Part shown: piece after piece, positions 1 to 11,186 of the stretch
Position numbering within the stretch: the stretch's first letter is position 1
Layout of the letters: the number at the start of each line of letters is the position of its first letter
Notes under the pieces: model-generated
The model's input: only the letters and a program-made list of their open reading frames with translations
Databases searched by the model: none
Told to the model about the DNA's origin: nothing
Source of the DNA: Bartonella senegalensis OS02
Lineage (GTDB): Bacteria > Pseudomonadota > Alphaproteobacteria > Rhizobiales > Rhizobiaceae
DNA length: 64,000 bases
Direction of reading: 5' to 3'
NCBI RefSeq assembly: GCF_000312545.1
Contig: NZ_HE997542.1
Span: 158,095-222,094 of the forward strand
Position numbers and translations under genes: made by a program

Positions 1-672
1 TCTATTGCTGTTGTCCCAACGATTTTACGTCGCGGTGCTTCATGGTTTTCATCGATTGGGCGTGCAAATAATGTTGGAACTAAATTGTTTATGGTTTCTG
101 GACATGTGAATGCACCTTGTACATTTGAAGAAGCTCTTGGAGTTTCCTTTCGTGAATTGATTGAAAAACATACCGGTGGTATTCGTGGTGGATGGGATAA
201 TCTTTTAGCAGTTATTCCAGGGGGAGCTTCTTGTCCAGTCGTTCGTGGTGAGGATATGGTTGATGCGATCATGGATTTTGATGGGATGCGTGATGTTGGA
301 TCTTCTTTTGGCACAGGGGGTGTGATTGTTATGGATAAATCAACTGATATTATCAAGGCAATTTGGCGTATAGCGGCTTTTTTCAAGCATGAGAGCTGTG
401 GTCAGTGTACACCGTGTCGTGAAGGAACGGGTTGGATGATGCGTCTTTTAGGACGTATGGTTGAGGGAAGAGCGCAAAAACGCGAAATTGATCTTTTGTT
501 TGAAGTTTCTAAACAAGTTGAAGGGCATACTATTTGTGCACTTGGTGATGCTGCTGCGTGGCCTGTACAGGGGTTGATACGTAATTTTCGTCCAGAAATT
601 GAGCGTAGAATTGATGATTATACGCGCAATGTCGTTCAAAGAAAAAATAGTGCTTTGGAAGCAGTAGGATAG
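1..672 (+). CDS. nuoF: NADH-quinone oxidoreductase subunit F (3' part)
   Basis: This is the C-terminal 223 residues of the complex I subunit that binds NADH and FMN and passes electrons to Fe-S cluster N3; the gene starts before the window. The open frame runs from base 1, so the internal ATG at 85 is not the start. The visible part contains a conserved VVPTILRRG segment, then [12 protein letters not shown] and a later HTICALGD cysteine, which together supply the four ligands of N3. The protein sits in the peripheral arm on the cytoplasmic side of the inner membrane. It opens a gene run nuoF to nuoN that is collinear with other Rhizobiales; nuoG begins 62 bases downstream. Family assignment is secure; only truncation by the window edge limits it. 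Confidence 0.97.
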   Translation, partial: SIAVVPTILRRGASWFSSIGRANNVGTKLFMVSGHVNAPCTFEEALGVSFRELIEKHTGGIRGGWDNLLAVIPGGASCPVVRGEDMVDAIMDFDGMRDVGSSFGTGGVIVMDKSTDIIKAIWRIAAFFKHESCGQCTPCREGTGWMMRLLGRMVEGRAQKREIDLLFEVSKQVEGHTICALGDAAAWPVQGLIRNFRPEIERRIDDYTRNVVQRKNSALEAVG

Positions 673-734
673 AGGATTTTGCTTTAAGAGCAACAGAATG
701 CAAGTTTTAAGTGGGTTATCCGTAGGCTGGATGA

Positions 735-2807
735 ATGATGATAAATATCAAAGTTGATGGTAAAGAGATTGAAGTTCCTGATTACTATACGTTGCTTCAG
801 GCTGCCGAGGCCGCGGGTGCTGAGGTGCCGCGTTTTTGTTTTCATGAATCTTTATCAGTTGCTGGAAATTGCAGGATGTGCTTGGTTGAAGTCAAAGGTG
901 GACCTCCAAAACCCCAGGCTTCCTGTGCTATGGGGGTTCGTGATTTACGTTTAGGACCTAACGGTGAAGTTCCTGAAATTTTTACCAACACGGCAATGGT
1001 TAAAAAAGCCCGTGAAGGTGTGATGGAATTTCTTCTCATCAATCACCCTTTAGATTGTCCTGTGTGTGATCAAGGGGGAGAGTGTGATCTTCAAGATCAG
1101 GCAATGCTTTATGGACGTGATTGTTCGCGTTATACAGAAAATAAGCGTGCTGTAGAAGATAAATATATTGGGCCACTGGTAAAAACTGTTATGACACGCT
1201 GTATTCATTGCACACGTTGTGTTCGTTTTACGACAGAAGTGGCAGGTATTTCGGAGCTTGGTTTAATAGGTCGTGGTGAGGATGCTGAAATTACCACATA
1301 TCTTGAAAAAGCAATGACATCAGAATTACAGGGTAATGTTATTGATCTTTGTCCAGTGGGGGCTTTAACTTCAAAACCTTATGCCTTTCATGCACGTCCA
1401 TGGGAGTTACTTAAAACGGAATCAATTGATGTCATGGATGCGCTTGGTAGTGCTATTCGCATTGATAGCCGTGGTCGTGAGGTTATGCGCATTATGCCGC
1501 GTACTAATCAAGATATAAATGAGGAGTGGATTTCTGACAAGACGCGTTTTATTTGGGATGGGTTACGTACTCAGCGGCTTGATAGGCCCTATGTGCGTAA
1601 AGAAGGAAAGCTTCAACCTGTAAGTTGGACAGAAGCTTTTGAAAAAATTAAAATGGTTATTTCTAAAACCTTGCCAGAAAAAATAGGGGCAATTGCAGGA
1701 GATCTTGCATCCATTGAAGAAATGTATGCACTGAAAAAATTACTGATTTCATTGGGGTCAAAGATTTTTGATTGTCGTCAAAGAGGAATGGCTTTATCTT
1801 CTGAATTAGGGCGCTCGAGTTATATTTTTAATCCAACGATTGCAGGTATTGAACAGGCTGATGCATTGCTTATCGTAGGGTCTAATCCTCGCTATGAAGC
1901 AGCTGTTTTAAATGCACGTATTTTAAAGCGCCAACGAATAGGAAAGTTTCCCATCGCATTAATTGGAGAGAAGGTCGATTTACGTTATCCTTATTCTTAT
2001 CTTGGAGCTGATACGGATGCATTGGATGTACTTATTCGTGGAGAGGGTGCATTTTTCAATATATTAAAAAAAGCCAAGAAGCCACTTATTCTTATTGGAG
2101 AGGGAGCTGTTTCAGGGAGAGAAGGCTTATCTGTTTTAAAAAACCTTGCGAAATTAGCTGATAGTATTGGAGCACTTAGTGAAGAATGGAATGGGTTTGG
2201 TGTTCTTCACAATGCAGCATCGACTGTTGGCGGATTGGATATTGGTTTTACTTCTAAGCTTGGGGTTGCAAATATTCTTAAAAGCTGTGAAGTTTTATTT
2301 TTGCTTGGTGCTGATGAAATAGAATTAGCGGATACAAAAGCTTTTATAATTTATATTGGTAGCCACGGTGATAATGGTGCACATGCTGCTGACGTTATTT
2401 TACCAGCATCAGCTTATACTGAAAAATCAGGACTTTATGTGAATACAGAAGGACGTGTTCAAATGACAAATCGGGCTGGTTTTGCTCCAGGTGAAGCAAA
2501 AGAAGACTGGGCTATTTTACGGGCTTTGTCGGATATTTTAGGGCAAAAGCTTCCTTTTGATTCGCTTTCTCAATTAAGACAGAGTTTGTTCAATGATTAT
2601 CCACATCTTTGTGCCATTGATGATATCATTCCTTCTGATATAGGTGATCTTAAAGCTCTTGCTTCACAAATAGTTGTTTTGGAAAGACAAACATTTACTT
2701 CTATGTTCAAAGACTTTTATTTAACAAATCCGATAGCGCGTGCTTCTGCTGTTATGGCTGAATGTTCCTCTCTGGCAAAGAATCGTGCTCTACAAGCTGC
2801 AGAGTAA
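735..2807 (+). CDS. nuoG: NADH-quinone oxidoreductase subunit G
   Basis: Fe-S subunit of complex I, 690 residues, the usual length for alphaproteobacteria. An N-terminal 2Fe-2S ferredoxin domain (about residues 1-80) shows a [15 protein letters not shown] cluster motif. It is followed by the His-Cys segment [11 protein letters not shown] near residue 110, a CIHCTRC plus CPVGALTSK pair for a 4Fe-4S cluster (about 155-210), and then a molybdopterin-oxidoreductase-like domain that binds no cofactor in this family. It relays electrons from NuoF toward NuoI. Tandem ATG codons lie at 735 and 738; the first is used here and the choice changes one residue. A further ATG at 731 is out of frame. Confidence 0.97.
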   Translation: MMINIKVDGKEIEVPDYYTLLQAAEAAGAEVPRFCFHESLSVAGNCRMCLVEVKGGPPKPQASCAMGVRDLRLGPNGEVPEIFTNTAMVKKAREGVMEFLLINHPLDCPVCDQGGECDLQDQAMLYGRDCSRYTENKRAVEDKYIGPLVKTVMTRCIHCTRCVRFTTEVAGISELGLIGRGEDAEITTYLEKAMTSELQGNVIDLCPVGALTSKPYAFHARPWELLKTESIDVMDALGSAIRIDSRGREVMRIMPRTNQDINEEWISDKTRFIWDGLRTQRLDRPYVRKEGKLQPVSWTEAFEKIKMVISKTLPEKIGAIAGDLASIEEMYALKKLLISLGSKIFDCRQRGMALSSELGRSSYIFNPTIAGIEQADALLIVGSNPRYEAAVLNARILKRQRIGKFPIALIGEKVDLRYPYSYLGADTDALDVLIRGEGAFFNILKKAKKPLILIGEGAVSGREGLSVLKNLAKLADSIGALSEEWNGFGVLHNAASTVGGLDIGFTSKLGVANILKSCEVLFLLGADEIELADTKAFIIYIGSHGDNGAHAADVILPASAYTEKSGLYVNTEGRVQMTNRAGFAPGEAKEDWAILRALSDILGQKLPFDSLSQLRQSLFNDYPHLCAIDDIIPSDIGDLKALASQIVVLERQTFTSMFKDFYLTNPIARASAVMAECSSLAKNRALQAAE

Positions 2808-2826
2808 GGGGAGAGGAAAAGAAATA

Positions 2827-3876
2827 ATGATATATGATTTCTTCATAACCTGGTTATTCCCGTTGCTTATTATAGTTGGAAAAACGCTTCTTCTTTTGGT
2901 TGTTCTTTTGGTCCTTGTTGCTTATCTCCTTTACGCAGATAGAAAGATTTGGGCGGCAGTACAGTTGCGACGTGGTCCAAACGTTGTTGGTCCATGGGGA
3001 TTATTACAGTCTTTTGCAGATTTAATTAAATTTGTTGTCAAGGAGCCTATTATTCCTGCTGGCGCAAATAAGGGGGTTTTTCTTTTGGCACCCTTTGTTT
3101 CTGCGACGCTTGCTTTATCAACATGGGCTGTTATCCCTGTCAATGAAGGTTGGGCAGTTGCGAATATTAATGTTGGTTTGCTTTATATCTTAGCTATTTC
3201 ATCTCTTGAAGTTTACGGCGTTATTATGGGTGGGTGGGCGTCAAATTCAAAATATCCTTTTTTAGGAGCTCTTCGTTCGGCAGCTCAGATGGTTTCTTAT
3301 GAGGTTTCCATTGGTTTTGTGCTTGTAACCGTCATTTTAGTAAGTGGTTCCTTGGATCTTACAACAATTGTTCAGAAGCAAAGTCATGGAATTGGCACGA
3401 CTCTTGGTCTTCCTTTTAACAGTTTTCTTGATTGGAATTGGCTCATTCTTTTCCCAATGTTTATTATATTTTTTATTTCTGCACTTGCAGAGACAAATCG
3501 TCCACCCTTTGATTTGGTTGAAGCAGAATCTGAACTTGTTGCTGGTCACATGGTTGAATATTCTTCAACACCTTATATGCTTTTTTTCCTTGGTGAGTAT
3601 GTTGCGATTGTTTTAATGTGTGCGTTAACGACCATTTTATTTTTAGGTGGCTGGTTATCTCCTTTGGATGTTTGGTGGCTGAATTGGATTCCTGGTGTCA
3701 TTTGGTTTGTTTTAAAAGTTTGTTTTGTATTTTTTTGGTTTGCTATGGTTAAAGCATTTGTTCCGCGTTATCGCTATGATCAACTTATGCGCCTTGGTTG
3801 GAAGGTGTTCCTTCCTCTCTCGCTAGCAATGGTTGTAATAACTGCTGCTTTTTTAAAATATAGTGGTTTCGCTTAA
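2827..3876 (+). CDS. nuoH: NADH-quinone oxidoreductase subunit H
   Basis: Membrane subunit of complex I that forms the quinone-binding chamber where the peripheral and membrane arms meet. It has 349 residues and about eight hydrophobic helices. Family signatures are visible: [20 protein letters not shown] near the N terminus and [20 protein letters not shown] in the centre, the conserved acidic loop beside the quinone. The frame is open farther upstream, into the nuoG 3' end, but the ATG at 2827 is preceded by a purine-rich GGGGAGAGGAAA stretch and gives the normal family N terminus. It lies 19 bases after nuoG and 14 bases before nuoI, within the operon. Confidence 0.97.
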   Translation: MIYDFFITWLFPLLIIVGKTLLLLVVLLVLVAYLLYADRKIWAAVQLRRGPNVVGPWGLLQSFADLIKFVVKEPIIPAGANKGVFLLAPFVSATLALSTWAVIPVNEGWAVANINVGLLYILAISSLEVYGVIMGGWASNSKYPFLGALRSAAQMVSYEVSIGFVLVTVILVSGSLDLTTIVQKQSHGIGTTLGLPFNSFLDWNWLILFPMFIIFFISALAETNRPPFDLVEAESELVAGHMVEYSSTPYMLFFLGEYVAIVLMCALTTILFLGGWLSPLDVWWLNWIPGVIWFVLKVCFVFFWFAMVKAFVPRYRYDQLMRLGWKVFLPLSLAMVVITAAFLKYSGFA

Positions 3877-3890
3877 GAGGAGGTTTCAAG

Positions 3891-4382
3891 ATGTCAGGTC
3901 TTATTCAGGCAGCAAAATCACTCCTTTTATTGGAATTTGTGAGTGCTTTTTTCTTGGCAATGCGTCAGTTTTTTGCGCCAAAGCCTACAATTAATTATCC
4001 TTATGAGAAGGGTTTTGTTTCTGAGCGTTTCCGTGGTGAACATGCGCTTCGTCGTTATCCAAATGGTGAAGAACGCTGTATTGCCTGTAAATTGTGTGAA
4101 GCGATTTGTCCTGCGCAAGCAATTACAATTGAAGCAGGACCACGGCGCAATGATGGTACACGTAGAACTGTTCGTTATGATATAGATATGGTTAAATGTA
4201 TTTATTGTGGTTTTTGTCAAGAAGCTTGTCCAGTTGAAGCTATTGTCGAGGGTCCTAATTTTGAGTTCGCAACAGAAACGCGTGAGGAACTTTATTATGA
4301 TAAAGAAAAGCTTTTAATGAATGGAGATCGTTGGGAACGAGAAATCGCTCGGAATATATTGATGGATGCACCTTATCGTTAA
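3891..4382 (+). CDS. nuoI: NADH-quinone oxidoreductase subunit I
   Basis: Peripheral-arm ferredoxin-like subunit of complex I, 163 residues, carrying clusters N6a and N6b. Two 4Fe-4S motifs are plain, [12 protein letters not shown] and [12 protein letters not shown], each with the trailing Pro typical of bacterial ferredoxin folds. It delivers electrons to the terminal cluster N2 and the quinone. The start ATG at 3891 has a good AGGAGG Shine-Dalgarno just upstream. A 96-base gap with two inverted repeats separates it from nuoJ, the longest spacer in this run of nuo genes. Confidence 0.97.
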   Translation: MSGLIQAAKSLLLLEFVSAFFLAMRQFFAPKPTINYPYEKGFVSERFRGEHALRRYPNGEERCIACKLCEAICPAQAITIEAGPRRNDGTRRTVRYDIDMVKCIYCGFCQEACPVEAIVEGPNFEFATETREELYYDKEKLLMNGDRWEREIARNILMDAPYR

Positions 4383-4402
4383 GTGTATCTTTGAATGAGT
4401 AG

Positions 4403-4452
4403 TCGGATAATTTTTCCGATAGATTGTAATTTGGTATAAAGTGTTATACCAA
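4403..4452 (+). promoter_or_regulatory. Two inverted repeats between nuoI and nuoJ
   Basis: The nuoI-nuoJ spacer carries a perfect 9-base inverted repeat, TTGGTATAA (4431-4439) and TTATACCAA (4444-4452) around a 4-base loop, followed by a T-rich stretch. A weaker 5-base repeat, TCGGA/TCCGA, lies at 4403-4419. The nuoJ Shine-Dalgarno (GAGGAG) begins about 14 bases after the stem. It could be an RNA processing or mRNA-stability hairpin, a weak intra-operon attenuator or a protein-binding palindrome. The sequence alone does not decide which. Confidence 0.45.
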
Positions 4453-4478
4453 TTGTTTTGTTAATTGAGGAGAAGCCT

Positions 4479-5099
4479 ATGCTAACGGATCTAGCGGCGG
4501 CATTTTTCTATTTATTTGCTTTTATTATGCTTGCGAGTGCGGTTATTGTTATTACAGCGCGTAATCCTGTGCATTCCGTTTTATTTTTAATATTAGCATT
4601 TTTTAATGCTGCGGCTTTGTTTTTGCTTGCAGGAGCAGAGTTTTTGGGGCTTATTCTGCTGGTTGTCTATGTTGGGGCTGTCGCTGTTTTGTTTTTATTT
4701 GTGGTGATGATGCTTGATGTTGATTTCGCTGAGTTAAAAAGTGGTGCACTTCGGTATGCTCCTGTTGGGGCTTTTGTTGGAGGTATTGTTGCTGTAGAGT
4801 TAATTGTTGTTTTTTTAGGGAGCCACTTTTCTCCAGTTCTTAAAACACATATTACGCAACCACTGCCAGATTTAGTGCTGCGAACCAATACGCAAGCATT
4901 AGGTGACGTTCTCTATACGGATTATGTTTTCTACTTTCAAATTGCTGGGATTATTTTATTGGTTGCAATGATTGGTGCTATTATTTTAACACTTCGTCAT
5001 AAATCGGGTGTAAAGCGGCAATCTATAGCGGTGCAAGTTTCTAGAACAGTAGAAAATGCAATTGAAATTAAACAAGTTGAATCAGGTAAGGGTATTTAG
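4479..5099 (+). CDS. nuoJ: NADH-quinone oxidoreductase subunit J
   Basis: Complex I membrane subunit of 206 residues with five hydrophobic helices. The third contains the conserved [18 protein letters not shown] segment, whose pi-bulge helix links quinone chemistry to proton pumping. I start it at ATG 4479, seven residues inside the longest open frame, because a GAGGAG ribosome binding site sits immediately before it; the longer version would need a TTG and gives an atypical N terminus. The C-terminal tail of about 30 residues is hydrophilic. nuoK starts 8 bases after the stop. Confidence 0.96.
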   Translation: MLTDLAAAFFYLFAFIMLASAVIVITARNPVHSVLFLILAFFNAAALFLLAGAEFLGLILLVVYVGAVAVLFLFVVMMLDVDFAELKSGALRYAPVGAFVGGIVAVELIVVFLGSHFSPVLKTHITQPLPDLVLRTNTQALGDVLYTDYVFYFQIAGIILLVAMIGAIILTLRHKSGVKRQSIAVQVSRTVENAIEIKQVESGKGI

Positions 5100-5107
5100 G
5101 GGGGGCT

Positions 5108-5416
5108 ATGCATATTGATGTTACGCATTATCTGATTGTTTCGGCTCTTATGTTTACGATTGGTATCGCAGGCATTTTTCTTAACAGAAAGAATGTGATT
5201 ATTATTTTGATGTCCATTGAGCTTATCTTACTTTCGGTTAATCTCAATTTTGTTGCATTTTCAGCGTTTCTTCACGATCTCGTTGGTCAGATATTTGCTT
5301 TATTTATCTTAACAGTAGCGGCTGCTGAAGCTGCAATTGGTTTAGCAATTCTGGTGGTTTTTTTCCGCAATCGTGGTTCTATCGCGGTTGAAGATGTTAA
5401 TGTAATGAAAGGCTGA
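5108..5416 (+). CDS. nuoK: NADH-quinone oxidoreductase subunit K
   Basis: Small complex I membrane subunit (102 residues, three transmembrane helices), homologous to MrpC and part of the proton-translocation path. The conserved membrane glutamates are present in [17 protein letters not shown] and in [13 protein letters not shown]. The start has a GGGGGG/GGGGGC purine run 4-9 bases upstream, directly after the nuoJ stop. Length and spacing are standard for the family, and the next gene begins within 6 bases. Confidence 0.97.
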   Translation: MHIDVTHYLIVSALMFTIGIAGIFLNRKNVIIILMSIELILLSVNLNFVAFSAFLHDLVGQIFALFILTVAAAEAAIGLAILVVFFRNRGSIAVEDVNVMKG

Positions 5417-5422
5417 CCAGTG

Positions 5423-7387
5423 ATGTATTATACGATCGTCTTTCTTCCACTTTTGGGTTTTTTAATTGCCGCTATAGGTGGAAAAACTATAGGAGACCGG
5501 GCAAGTGAACTGGTCACATGTAGTTTTATAGTGATTGTGGCCCTATTATCCTGGATAGCTTTTTTAAATATTGCGCTTGGTCATTCTCCAGCGATTGATG
5601 TCTTAGTGTTACATTGGCTTAATGTCGATGGATTAGTTTTTGATTGGGCTTTGCATGTTGATACATTAACAGCTGTCATGCTTATTGTTGTTAACAGTGT
5701 TTCGGCGTTAGTGCATATTTATTCAATTGGTTATATGCACCATGATCCTTCAAGGTCGCGTTTTTTTGCTTATCTTTCTTTGTTTACATTTATGATGCTT
5801 ATGTTGGTGACATCCAATAATTTGCTTCAGATGTTTTTTGGGTGGGAAGGTGTGGGCCTTGCTTCTTATTTGCTCATTGGTTTTTGGTTTCAGCGAGATT
5901 CTGCAAATAGGGCTGCAATGAAAGCTTTTGTAGTTAATCGTGTTGGAGATTTTGGTTTTCTCTTGGGAATTTTTAGTATTTTTGTTTTATTCCAATCAGT
6001 TGATTTTACATCTATTTTTGCAAAAGCTGCAGACGATAATTTTGTGAAAAATATGACTTTTGGGAATTGGCATCTTAATGGACAAACAGCAATAACTCTT
6101 ACATGCCTTTTGTTATTTATTGGTGCTATGGGAAAATCTGCACAATTTCTTTTACATACATGGCTTCCTGATGCAATGGAGGGACCAACCCCCGTGTCGG
6201 CACTTATTCATGCAGCAACGATGGTAACGGCTGGCGTTTTTATGGTTGCACGGATGTCACCGATTTTCGAACTTTCTTCGACTGCGTTGACAGTGATTAT
6301 TATTGTTGGAGCCACAACTGCATTTTTTGCAGCAACTGTTGGGTTGGTGCAAAACGACATCAAGCGTGTTATCGCTTATTCTACATGTTCACAGCTTGGT
6401 TATATGTTTGTAGCATTAGGTGTTGGAGCCTATGGCGCGGCTGTTTTTCATCTCTTTACGCATGCTTTTTTTAAGGCTTTATTATTTCTTGGGGCAGGTT
6501 CTGTGATACATGCTGTATCTGATGAACAGGATATGCGAAAAATGGGGGGGTTGCGTAGACATATAAAAGCAACTTATTGGATGATGATTATCGGGACTAT
6601 CGCATTGACTGGTGTTGGAATTCCTGGGACCGCTTTCGGCACAGCAGGTTTTTTCTCAAAAGATGCAATTATAGAGGCTTCTTTTGCATCCCATAATATT
6701 GCTTCGGGATATGCTTTCGGGCTTCTTGTTTTTTCAGCTTTATTAACGAGCTTTTACTCATGGCGGCTTATATTTATGACATTTCATGGTAAACCACGAG
6801 CGACTGTTGATGTTATGCATCATGTTCATGAATCTTCTCCAGTTATGCTGATTCCACTTTTTATTTTATCTATTGGAGCAATGTTTGCTGGTGTTGTTTT
6901 CCAGCCTTACTTTTTTGGTGATCTGTATGATGGTTTTTGGAAGGGAGCATTATTTACAAATAGTCACAATCACATCCTTCATGATTCTCACAATGTCTTC
7001 ACTTGGGTAAAGTGGTCGCCGTTTATAGCAATGCTTTTGGGATTTATATTAGCCTATTTATTTTATATTTCTATTCCTTCTATCCCGAAGAAAATTGCTA
7101 AATTGATGCCTGCACTCTACCATTTTCTTTTCCATAAATGGTATTTTGATGAATTGTACAATGCTCTGTTTGTTCGTTCCGCTTTAAGAATTGGTTCTTT
7201 TCTTTGGAAAGTAGGGGATGGTAAGATTATTGATGGTTTAGGTCCAAATGGTATTGCTGCACGTGTTGTTAATATTACAAATAGAGTTGTTCGATTGCAG
7301 ACAGGCTATCTTTATCATTATGCATTTGTAATGCTTATAGGCATTGCATCGCTGATCACATGGATGATGATCGGGGGCGTAAATTGA
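5423..7387 (+). CDS. nuoL: NADH-quinone oxidoreductase subunit L
   Basis: Largest antiporter-like, proton-pumping subunit of complex I, at the distal end of the membrane arm; 654 residues with about 15-16 helices. Characteristic segments include [18 protein letters not shown] (conserved Glu), [20 protein letters not shown] (helix TM7-8 with the broken-helix Pro) and [18 protein letters not shown] (conserved Lys). The C-terminal 100 residues would form the long lateral helix and terminal anchor. The start is GTG 5420 or ATG 5423; the ATG gives the usual [10 protein letters not shown] beginning. Its TGA overlaps the nuoM ATG (TGATG at 7385-7389), suggesting translational coupling. Confidence 0.97.
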   Translation: MYYTIVFLPLLGFLIAAIGGKTIGDRASELVTCSFIVIVALLSWIAFLNIALGHSPAIDVLVLHWLNVDGLVFDWALHVDTLTAVMLIVVNSVSALVHIYSIGYMHHDPSRSRFFAYLSLFTFMMLMLVTSNNLLQMFFGWEGVGLASYLLIGFWFQRDSANRAAMKAFVVNRVGDFGFLLGIFSIFVLFQSVDFTSIFAKAADDNFVKNMTFGNWHLNGQTAITLTCLLLFIGAMGKSAQFLLHTWLPDAMEGPTPVSALIHAATMVTAGVFMVARMSPIFELSSTALTVIIIVGATTAFFAATVGLVQNDIKRVIAYSTCSQLGYMFVALGVGAYGAAVFHLFTHAFFKALLFLGAGSVIHAVSDEQDMRKMGGLRRHIKATYWMMIIGTIALTGVGIPGTAFGTAGFFSKDAIIEASFASHNIASGYAFGLLVFSALLTSFYSWRLIFMTFHGKPRATVDVMHHVHESSPVMLIPLFILSIGAMFAGVVFQPYFFGDLYDGFWKGALFTNSHNHILHDSHNVFTWVKWSPFIAMLLGFILAYLFYISIPSIPKKIAKLMPALYHFLFHKWYFDELYNALFVRSALRIGSFLWKVGDGKIIDGLGPNGIAARVVNITNRVVRLQTGYLYHYAFVMLIGIASLITWMMIGGVN

Positions 7388-8856
7388 TGACTGATTGGCC
7401 TATTCTTTCTACGGTTACATTTTTGCCGCTTGTTGGTATCATTTTGATTCTCTTTATCAAAGATGATAGTGAGGCAGCACGACATAATATACGCAATGTA
7501 GCATTTTTTACGACTGCGTTTGTTTTTATTATTTCTTTAATTATTTGGGCTGGTTTTGATCATACAGATGCTCATTTTCAAATGGTTGAAAAGTCCAATT
7601 GGTTAGGGGGTGGCATTAGCTATCATATGGGGGTTGATGGTATTTCCATTCTTTTTATTGTTTTGTCTGCCTTTCTTTTGCCTTTTTGTATTTTAGCAAG
7701 TTGGGAGAATATTAAAGATAGATTAAAAGCTTATATGATTGCTTTTCTCCTTCTTGAAGTTGCAATTATTGGTGTTTTTTGTGCTCTTGATGCAATATTG
7801 TTCTATGTTTTTTTTGAAGGTAGTCTTATTCCGATGTTTATTATTATAGGCGTTTGGGGTGGTGCACGTCGTGTTTATGCAAGTATGAAGTTTTTTCTTT
7901 ACACTTTACTTGGGTCAGTGCTTATGCTGGTTGCTATTATGGTTATGTATTGGGAAACAGGTACTCTTGATATACCTACTTTACTCAATTATCAATTTCC
8001 AGCACATATGCAAATGTGGTTATGGCTTGCATTTTTTGCGTCTTTTGCTGTTAAAATGCCAATGTGGCCAGTCCATACATGGCTTCCTGATGCTCACGTA
8101 GAAGCGCCAACAGCTGGTTCCGTTATTTTAGCTGGTGTTTTACTCAAATTGGGAGGGTATGGTTTCCTTCGTTTTTCTTTACCAATGTTTCCTCTTGCTT
8201 CAGCTGATTTTGCGCCTTTTGTTTTTACTTTATCGCTTATCGCTATTCTTTATACATCATTGGTTGCACTTGTTCAAAATGATATAAAAAAACTTATTGC
8301 TTATTCCTCAATAGCGCATATGGGATATGTGACGATGGGCATTTTTGCTGCAAATGAACAAGCTATTCAAGGTGCTATTTATCAAATGCTATCGCATGGA
8401 ATTGTTTCAGCAGCTTTATTTCTTTGTGTTGGGGTTATCTACGATCGCTTGCATACGCGTGAAATTTCAGCTTTTGGTGGTCTAGTGAACAATATGCCTA
8501 AATATGCCGTTGTTTTCTTGATCTTCACTATGGCAAATGTCGGTTTGCCCGGAAGTTCAGGATTTTTAGGTGAGTTTTTAACCTTAATAGGCGTTTTTCA
8601 AGTGAATAAATTGGTGGTTATTTTTGCTACAACTGGTGTTATTTTATCGGCTGCTTATGCACTTTATCTTTATCGGCGTGTGGTTTTTGGTTCTTTGGAT
8701 AAAGAGAATTTAAAAGTCCTTCTTGATCTCTCTTCAAGGGAGAAATTTATTCTTTATCCGATGGTTATTCTTACAATATTTTTTGGTATTTATCCAACGC
8801 CTATTCTTAAAGCAACGGCGTTCTCCGTAGAAGCTCTCATCCATAAACTGCACTAG
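7387..8856 (+). CDS. nuoM: NADH-quinone oxidoreductase subunit M
   Basis: Antiporter-like proton-pumping subunit of complex I, 489 residues, about 14 helices. Diagnostic stretches are [20 protein letters not shown] (conserved Glu), [20 protein letters not shown] and [18 protein letters not shown] (conserved Lys). I start it at ATG 7387, which overlaps the nuoL stop by one base; the frame is open nine codons farther upstream inside nuoL, but that N terminus is not typical of the family. Intact, no anomalies. Confidence 0.97.
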   Translation: MTDWPILSTVTFLPLVGIILILFIKDDSEAARHNIRNVAFFTTAFVFIISLIIWAGFDHTDAHFQMVEKSNWLGGGISYHMGVDGISILFIVLSAFLLPFCILASWENIKDRLKAYMIAFLLLEVAIIGVFCALDAILFYVFFEGSLIPMFIIIGVWGGARRVYASMKFFLYTLLGSVLMLVAIMVMYWETGTLDIPTLLNYQFPAHMQMWLWLAFFASFAVKMPMWPVHTWLPDAHVEAPTAGSVILAGVLLKLGGYGFLRFSLPMFPLASADFAPFVFTLSLIAILYTSLVALVQNDIKKLIAYSSIAHMGYVTMGIFAANEQAIQGAIYQMLSHGIVSAALFLCVGVIYDRLHTREISAFGGLVNNMPKYAVVFLIFTMANVGLPGSSGFLGEFLTLIGVFQVNKLVVIFATTGVILSAAYALYLYRRVVFGSLDKENLKVLLDLSSREKFILYPMVILTIFFGIYPTPILKATAFSVEALIHKLH

Positions 8857-8874
8857 ATTAAGAGAAAAATGCTT

Positions 8875-10329
8875 ATGAACACTGAAATAATCACTCAATT
8901 AGTGTTAATTTTTCCAGAGATTTTACTAGCTTTTGGGGCACTCGCATTACTTCTGTTTGGCGTTTATTCCAAATCAAGTTCCTTCTTAACTGTGACTGGT
9001 TTGGCCATTGCTCTTTTCGTTGCAACCATTGTCATTATCATTATTTTTCCCAAAAGTGGCTTATTTCAGACCAATGCGCTTATTATCGATTCTTTTGGCC
9101 GCTATATGAAAATTTTAACGCTTATAGGGGCACTCTTTGCTCTTATTATGTCTGTAGGTTTTACCAGTACGCATAAGTTTGATATATTTGAATTTCCGGT
9201 ACTCGTTCTTTTAGCCACTCTTGGTATGATGTTGATGATTTCAGCCGGTAATATGCTCTCACTTTATATGGGGTTAGAACTACAATCTTTGGCTTTATAT
9301 GTTCTGGCTGCTATTAATCGTAATAATGTAAAGTCTTCTGAAGCGGGTATAAAGTATTTTGTTTTAGGGGCATTATCTTCAGGGCTTTTGCTTTATGGAA
9401 TTTCTCTGCTTTATGGTTTTACCGGTCAAATTGGTTTTCGCGAAATTGCTATTGCGTTAAAGGGTGAAAACTTACCCTTAGGCGTTATCTTTGGAATTGT
9501 CTTTATCTTAGCTGGTTTGGCTTTTAAAATTTCTGCTGTTCCATTTCATATGTGGACCCCTGATGTGTACGAAGGAGCACCAACGCCAATTACAGCTTTT
9601 TTTGCTGGTGCTCCTAAAGTTGCGGCAATGGCCTTAATAGTTCGGATTATTGCTACAGCTTTTATTCCATTGGAAAGTGCTGAGAGCTCTATGCCTGCAT
9701 GGCAGCAAATTTTGGTGTTCATGGCGATTGCCTCAATGATACTTGGTGCATTTGCGGCAATTGGCCAGAGCAATATTAAGCGTTTAATGGCTTATTCGTC
9801 GATCAGTCATATGGGATATGCACTGGTTGGATTAGCTTCTGGAGATATGCTAGGGGTAAAAAGCGTTATTCTTTATATGACGATTTATCTTAGTATGACA
9901 ATTGGTTCCTTTGCTTTTATTCTTGCAATGCGCTCTCATGAGGGAAATGTTGAAAACATTTATGATCTTTCAGGATTGGTAAAGACAAATCCATTTATGG
10001 CTATTACAATGACAATACAACTTTTCTCTTTAGCAAGTATACCACCTATGGCTGGCTTTTTTGGAAAGTGGTATACATTTTCTGCCGCTGTTCATGCTGG
10101 ACTTACCCCACTTGCTCTTGTTGGTATGATAGCTTCTGTTATTGGTGCTTTTTATTATTTGCGCCTCATTAAAATTATGTGGTTTGACGAGGCAAAAACG
10201 CATTTTATTGTTTTATCGAATGAGCTTCAATTTTGTCTTAGTCTTTCTGCATTCTTCATTTTATCTTACATACTCTTTGGAGTTTGGTTTGCTGACTTGG
10301 CAGAACGAGCTGCTACTGCGTTGTTTTAA
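8875..10329 (+). CDS. nuoN: NADH-quinone oxidoreductase subunit N
   Basis: Third antiporter-like proton pump of complex I, 484 residues, about 14 helices. It shows the [14 protein letters not shown] segment with its conserved Glu, [21 protein letters not shown], and [21 protein letters not shown]. An ATG at 8869 is also in frame, but the AAGAGA ribosome binding site at 8860-8865 is only 3 bases from it and 9 bases from ATG 8875, so I prefer the latter. The stop TAA shares its last base with the birA ATG. This is the last complex I gene. Confidence 0.96.
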   Translation: MNTEIITQLVLIFPEILLAFGALALLLFGVYSKSSSFLTVTGLAIALFVATIVIIIIFPKSGLFQTNALIIDSFGRYMKILTLIGALFALIMSVGFTSTHKFDIFEFPVLVLLATLGMMLMISAGNMLSLYMGLELQSLALYVLAAINRNNVKSSEAGIKYFVLGALSSGLLLYGISLLYGFTGQIGFREIAIALKGENLPLGVIFGIVFILAGLAFKISAVPFHMWTPDVYEGAPTPITAFFAGAPKVAAMALIVRIIATAFIPLESAESSMPAWQQILVFMAIASMILGAFAAIGQSNIKRLMAYSSISHMGYALVGLASGDMLGVKSVILYMTIYLSMTIGSFAFILAMRSHEGNVENIYDLSGLVKTNPFMAITMTIQLFSLASIPPMAGFFGKWYTFSAAVHAGLTPLALVGMIASVIGAFYYLRLIKIMWFDEAKTHFIVLSNELQFCLSLSAFFILSYILFGVWFADLAERAATALF

Positions 10330-11138
10330 TGAAAATGAGCTATATCTTATCCGATTTTGCACAAAAACAAGGATACACTGTTGAATCGTACGAAATTGTT
10401 GATTCAACAAATTGTATTGCACAGCAAAAAGCTCAAGCTGGTCATCATGGTTATCTTTGGGTTGTTGCAAAAGAGCAATCACAGGGAAGAGCAAGAAGAG
10501 GGAGGACATGGTCTAGTCCTAAAGGGAACCTTTATTCTAGTCTTTTGTTAATTAAGGATATTTTTCATAAAACGGCTGCTCAGCTTGGTTTTGTTGCTGG
10601 GGTAAGTGTGGTAGAGACAGTAAAACAATTTATAAAAGATGAAAAGCAAATGAATGATATCGTTCGCTTAAAATGGCCAAACGATATTTTACTAAGAGGT
10701 GCTAAAAGTGCTGGAATTCTGCTCGAGATTTTTAAATTGCCATCACAACAATATGCATTGGTTATAGGAATTGGGATCAATGTAACATATCACTATAAAG
10801 ATGCGCCGTACCCTACTTCAAGTTTAAAAGATGTTGGTTTTGATGTTGAAACAGAGCAGTTATTTACAGTTTTGACAGAGTATTTTTCTAAAAATTATCT
10901 TCTTTGGAAACAACCAGGGGGATGTGATAAAATCCGTGAAAAGTGGCTTTTATATTCCGCTCATCTTGGACAGCATGTCAAAATAGTCAATGATGAAAAA
11001 ATCATCGAAGGTATTTTTGATGGTCTTGATAATGATTTTAATTGCATCATAAAACAAAAAAATGGTCAGCAAGCAATTATAACAGCTGGAGATGTTCATT
11101 TTGATTCGACTGCTTCTATAAATGCAGGTTGTTCTTAA
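10329..11138 (+). CDS. birA: Biotin--[acetyl-CoA-carboxylase] ligase
   Basis: Biotin protein ligase, 269 residues, which makes biotinyl-5'-AMP and transfers biotin to a lysine of carboxyl-carrier domains (acetyl-CoA and propionyl-CoA carboxylases). The BPL/LplA catalytic domain starts near residue 20 (VDSTNCIAQQ); the biotin/ATP loop GRARRGRTWSSPKGN and the KWPNDIL motif are intact, and a short SH3-like C-terminal domain follows. There is no N-terminal winged helix, so it is a ligase only, not an E. coli-type biotin repressor. Start and nuoN stop overlap (TAATG), so translation is probably coupled to complex I. nuoN-birA-rnj is a common Rhizobiales order. Confidence 0.95.
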   Translation: MKMSYILSDFAQKQGYTVESYEIVDSTNCIAQQKAQAGHHGYLWVVAKEQSQGRARRGRTWSSPKGNLYSSLLLIKDIFHKTAAQLGFVAGVSVVETVKQFIKDEKQMNDIVRLKWPNDILLRGAKSAGILLEIFKLPSQQYALVIGIGINVTYHYKDAPYPTSSLKDVGFDVETEQLFTVLTEYFSKNYLLWKQPGGCDKIREKWLLYSAHLGQHVKIVNDEKIIEGIFDGLDNDFNCIIKQKNGQQAIITAGDVHFDSTASINAGCS

Positions 11139-11186
11139 TTGATAAAACTTTCTTTCACTATCAGATTGTTTTAAAAGGAGATGTTT

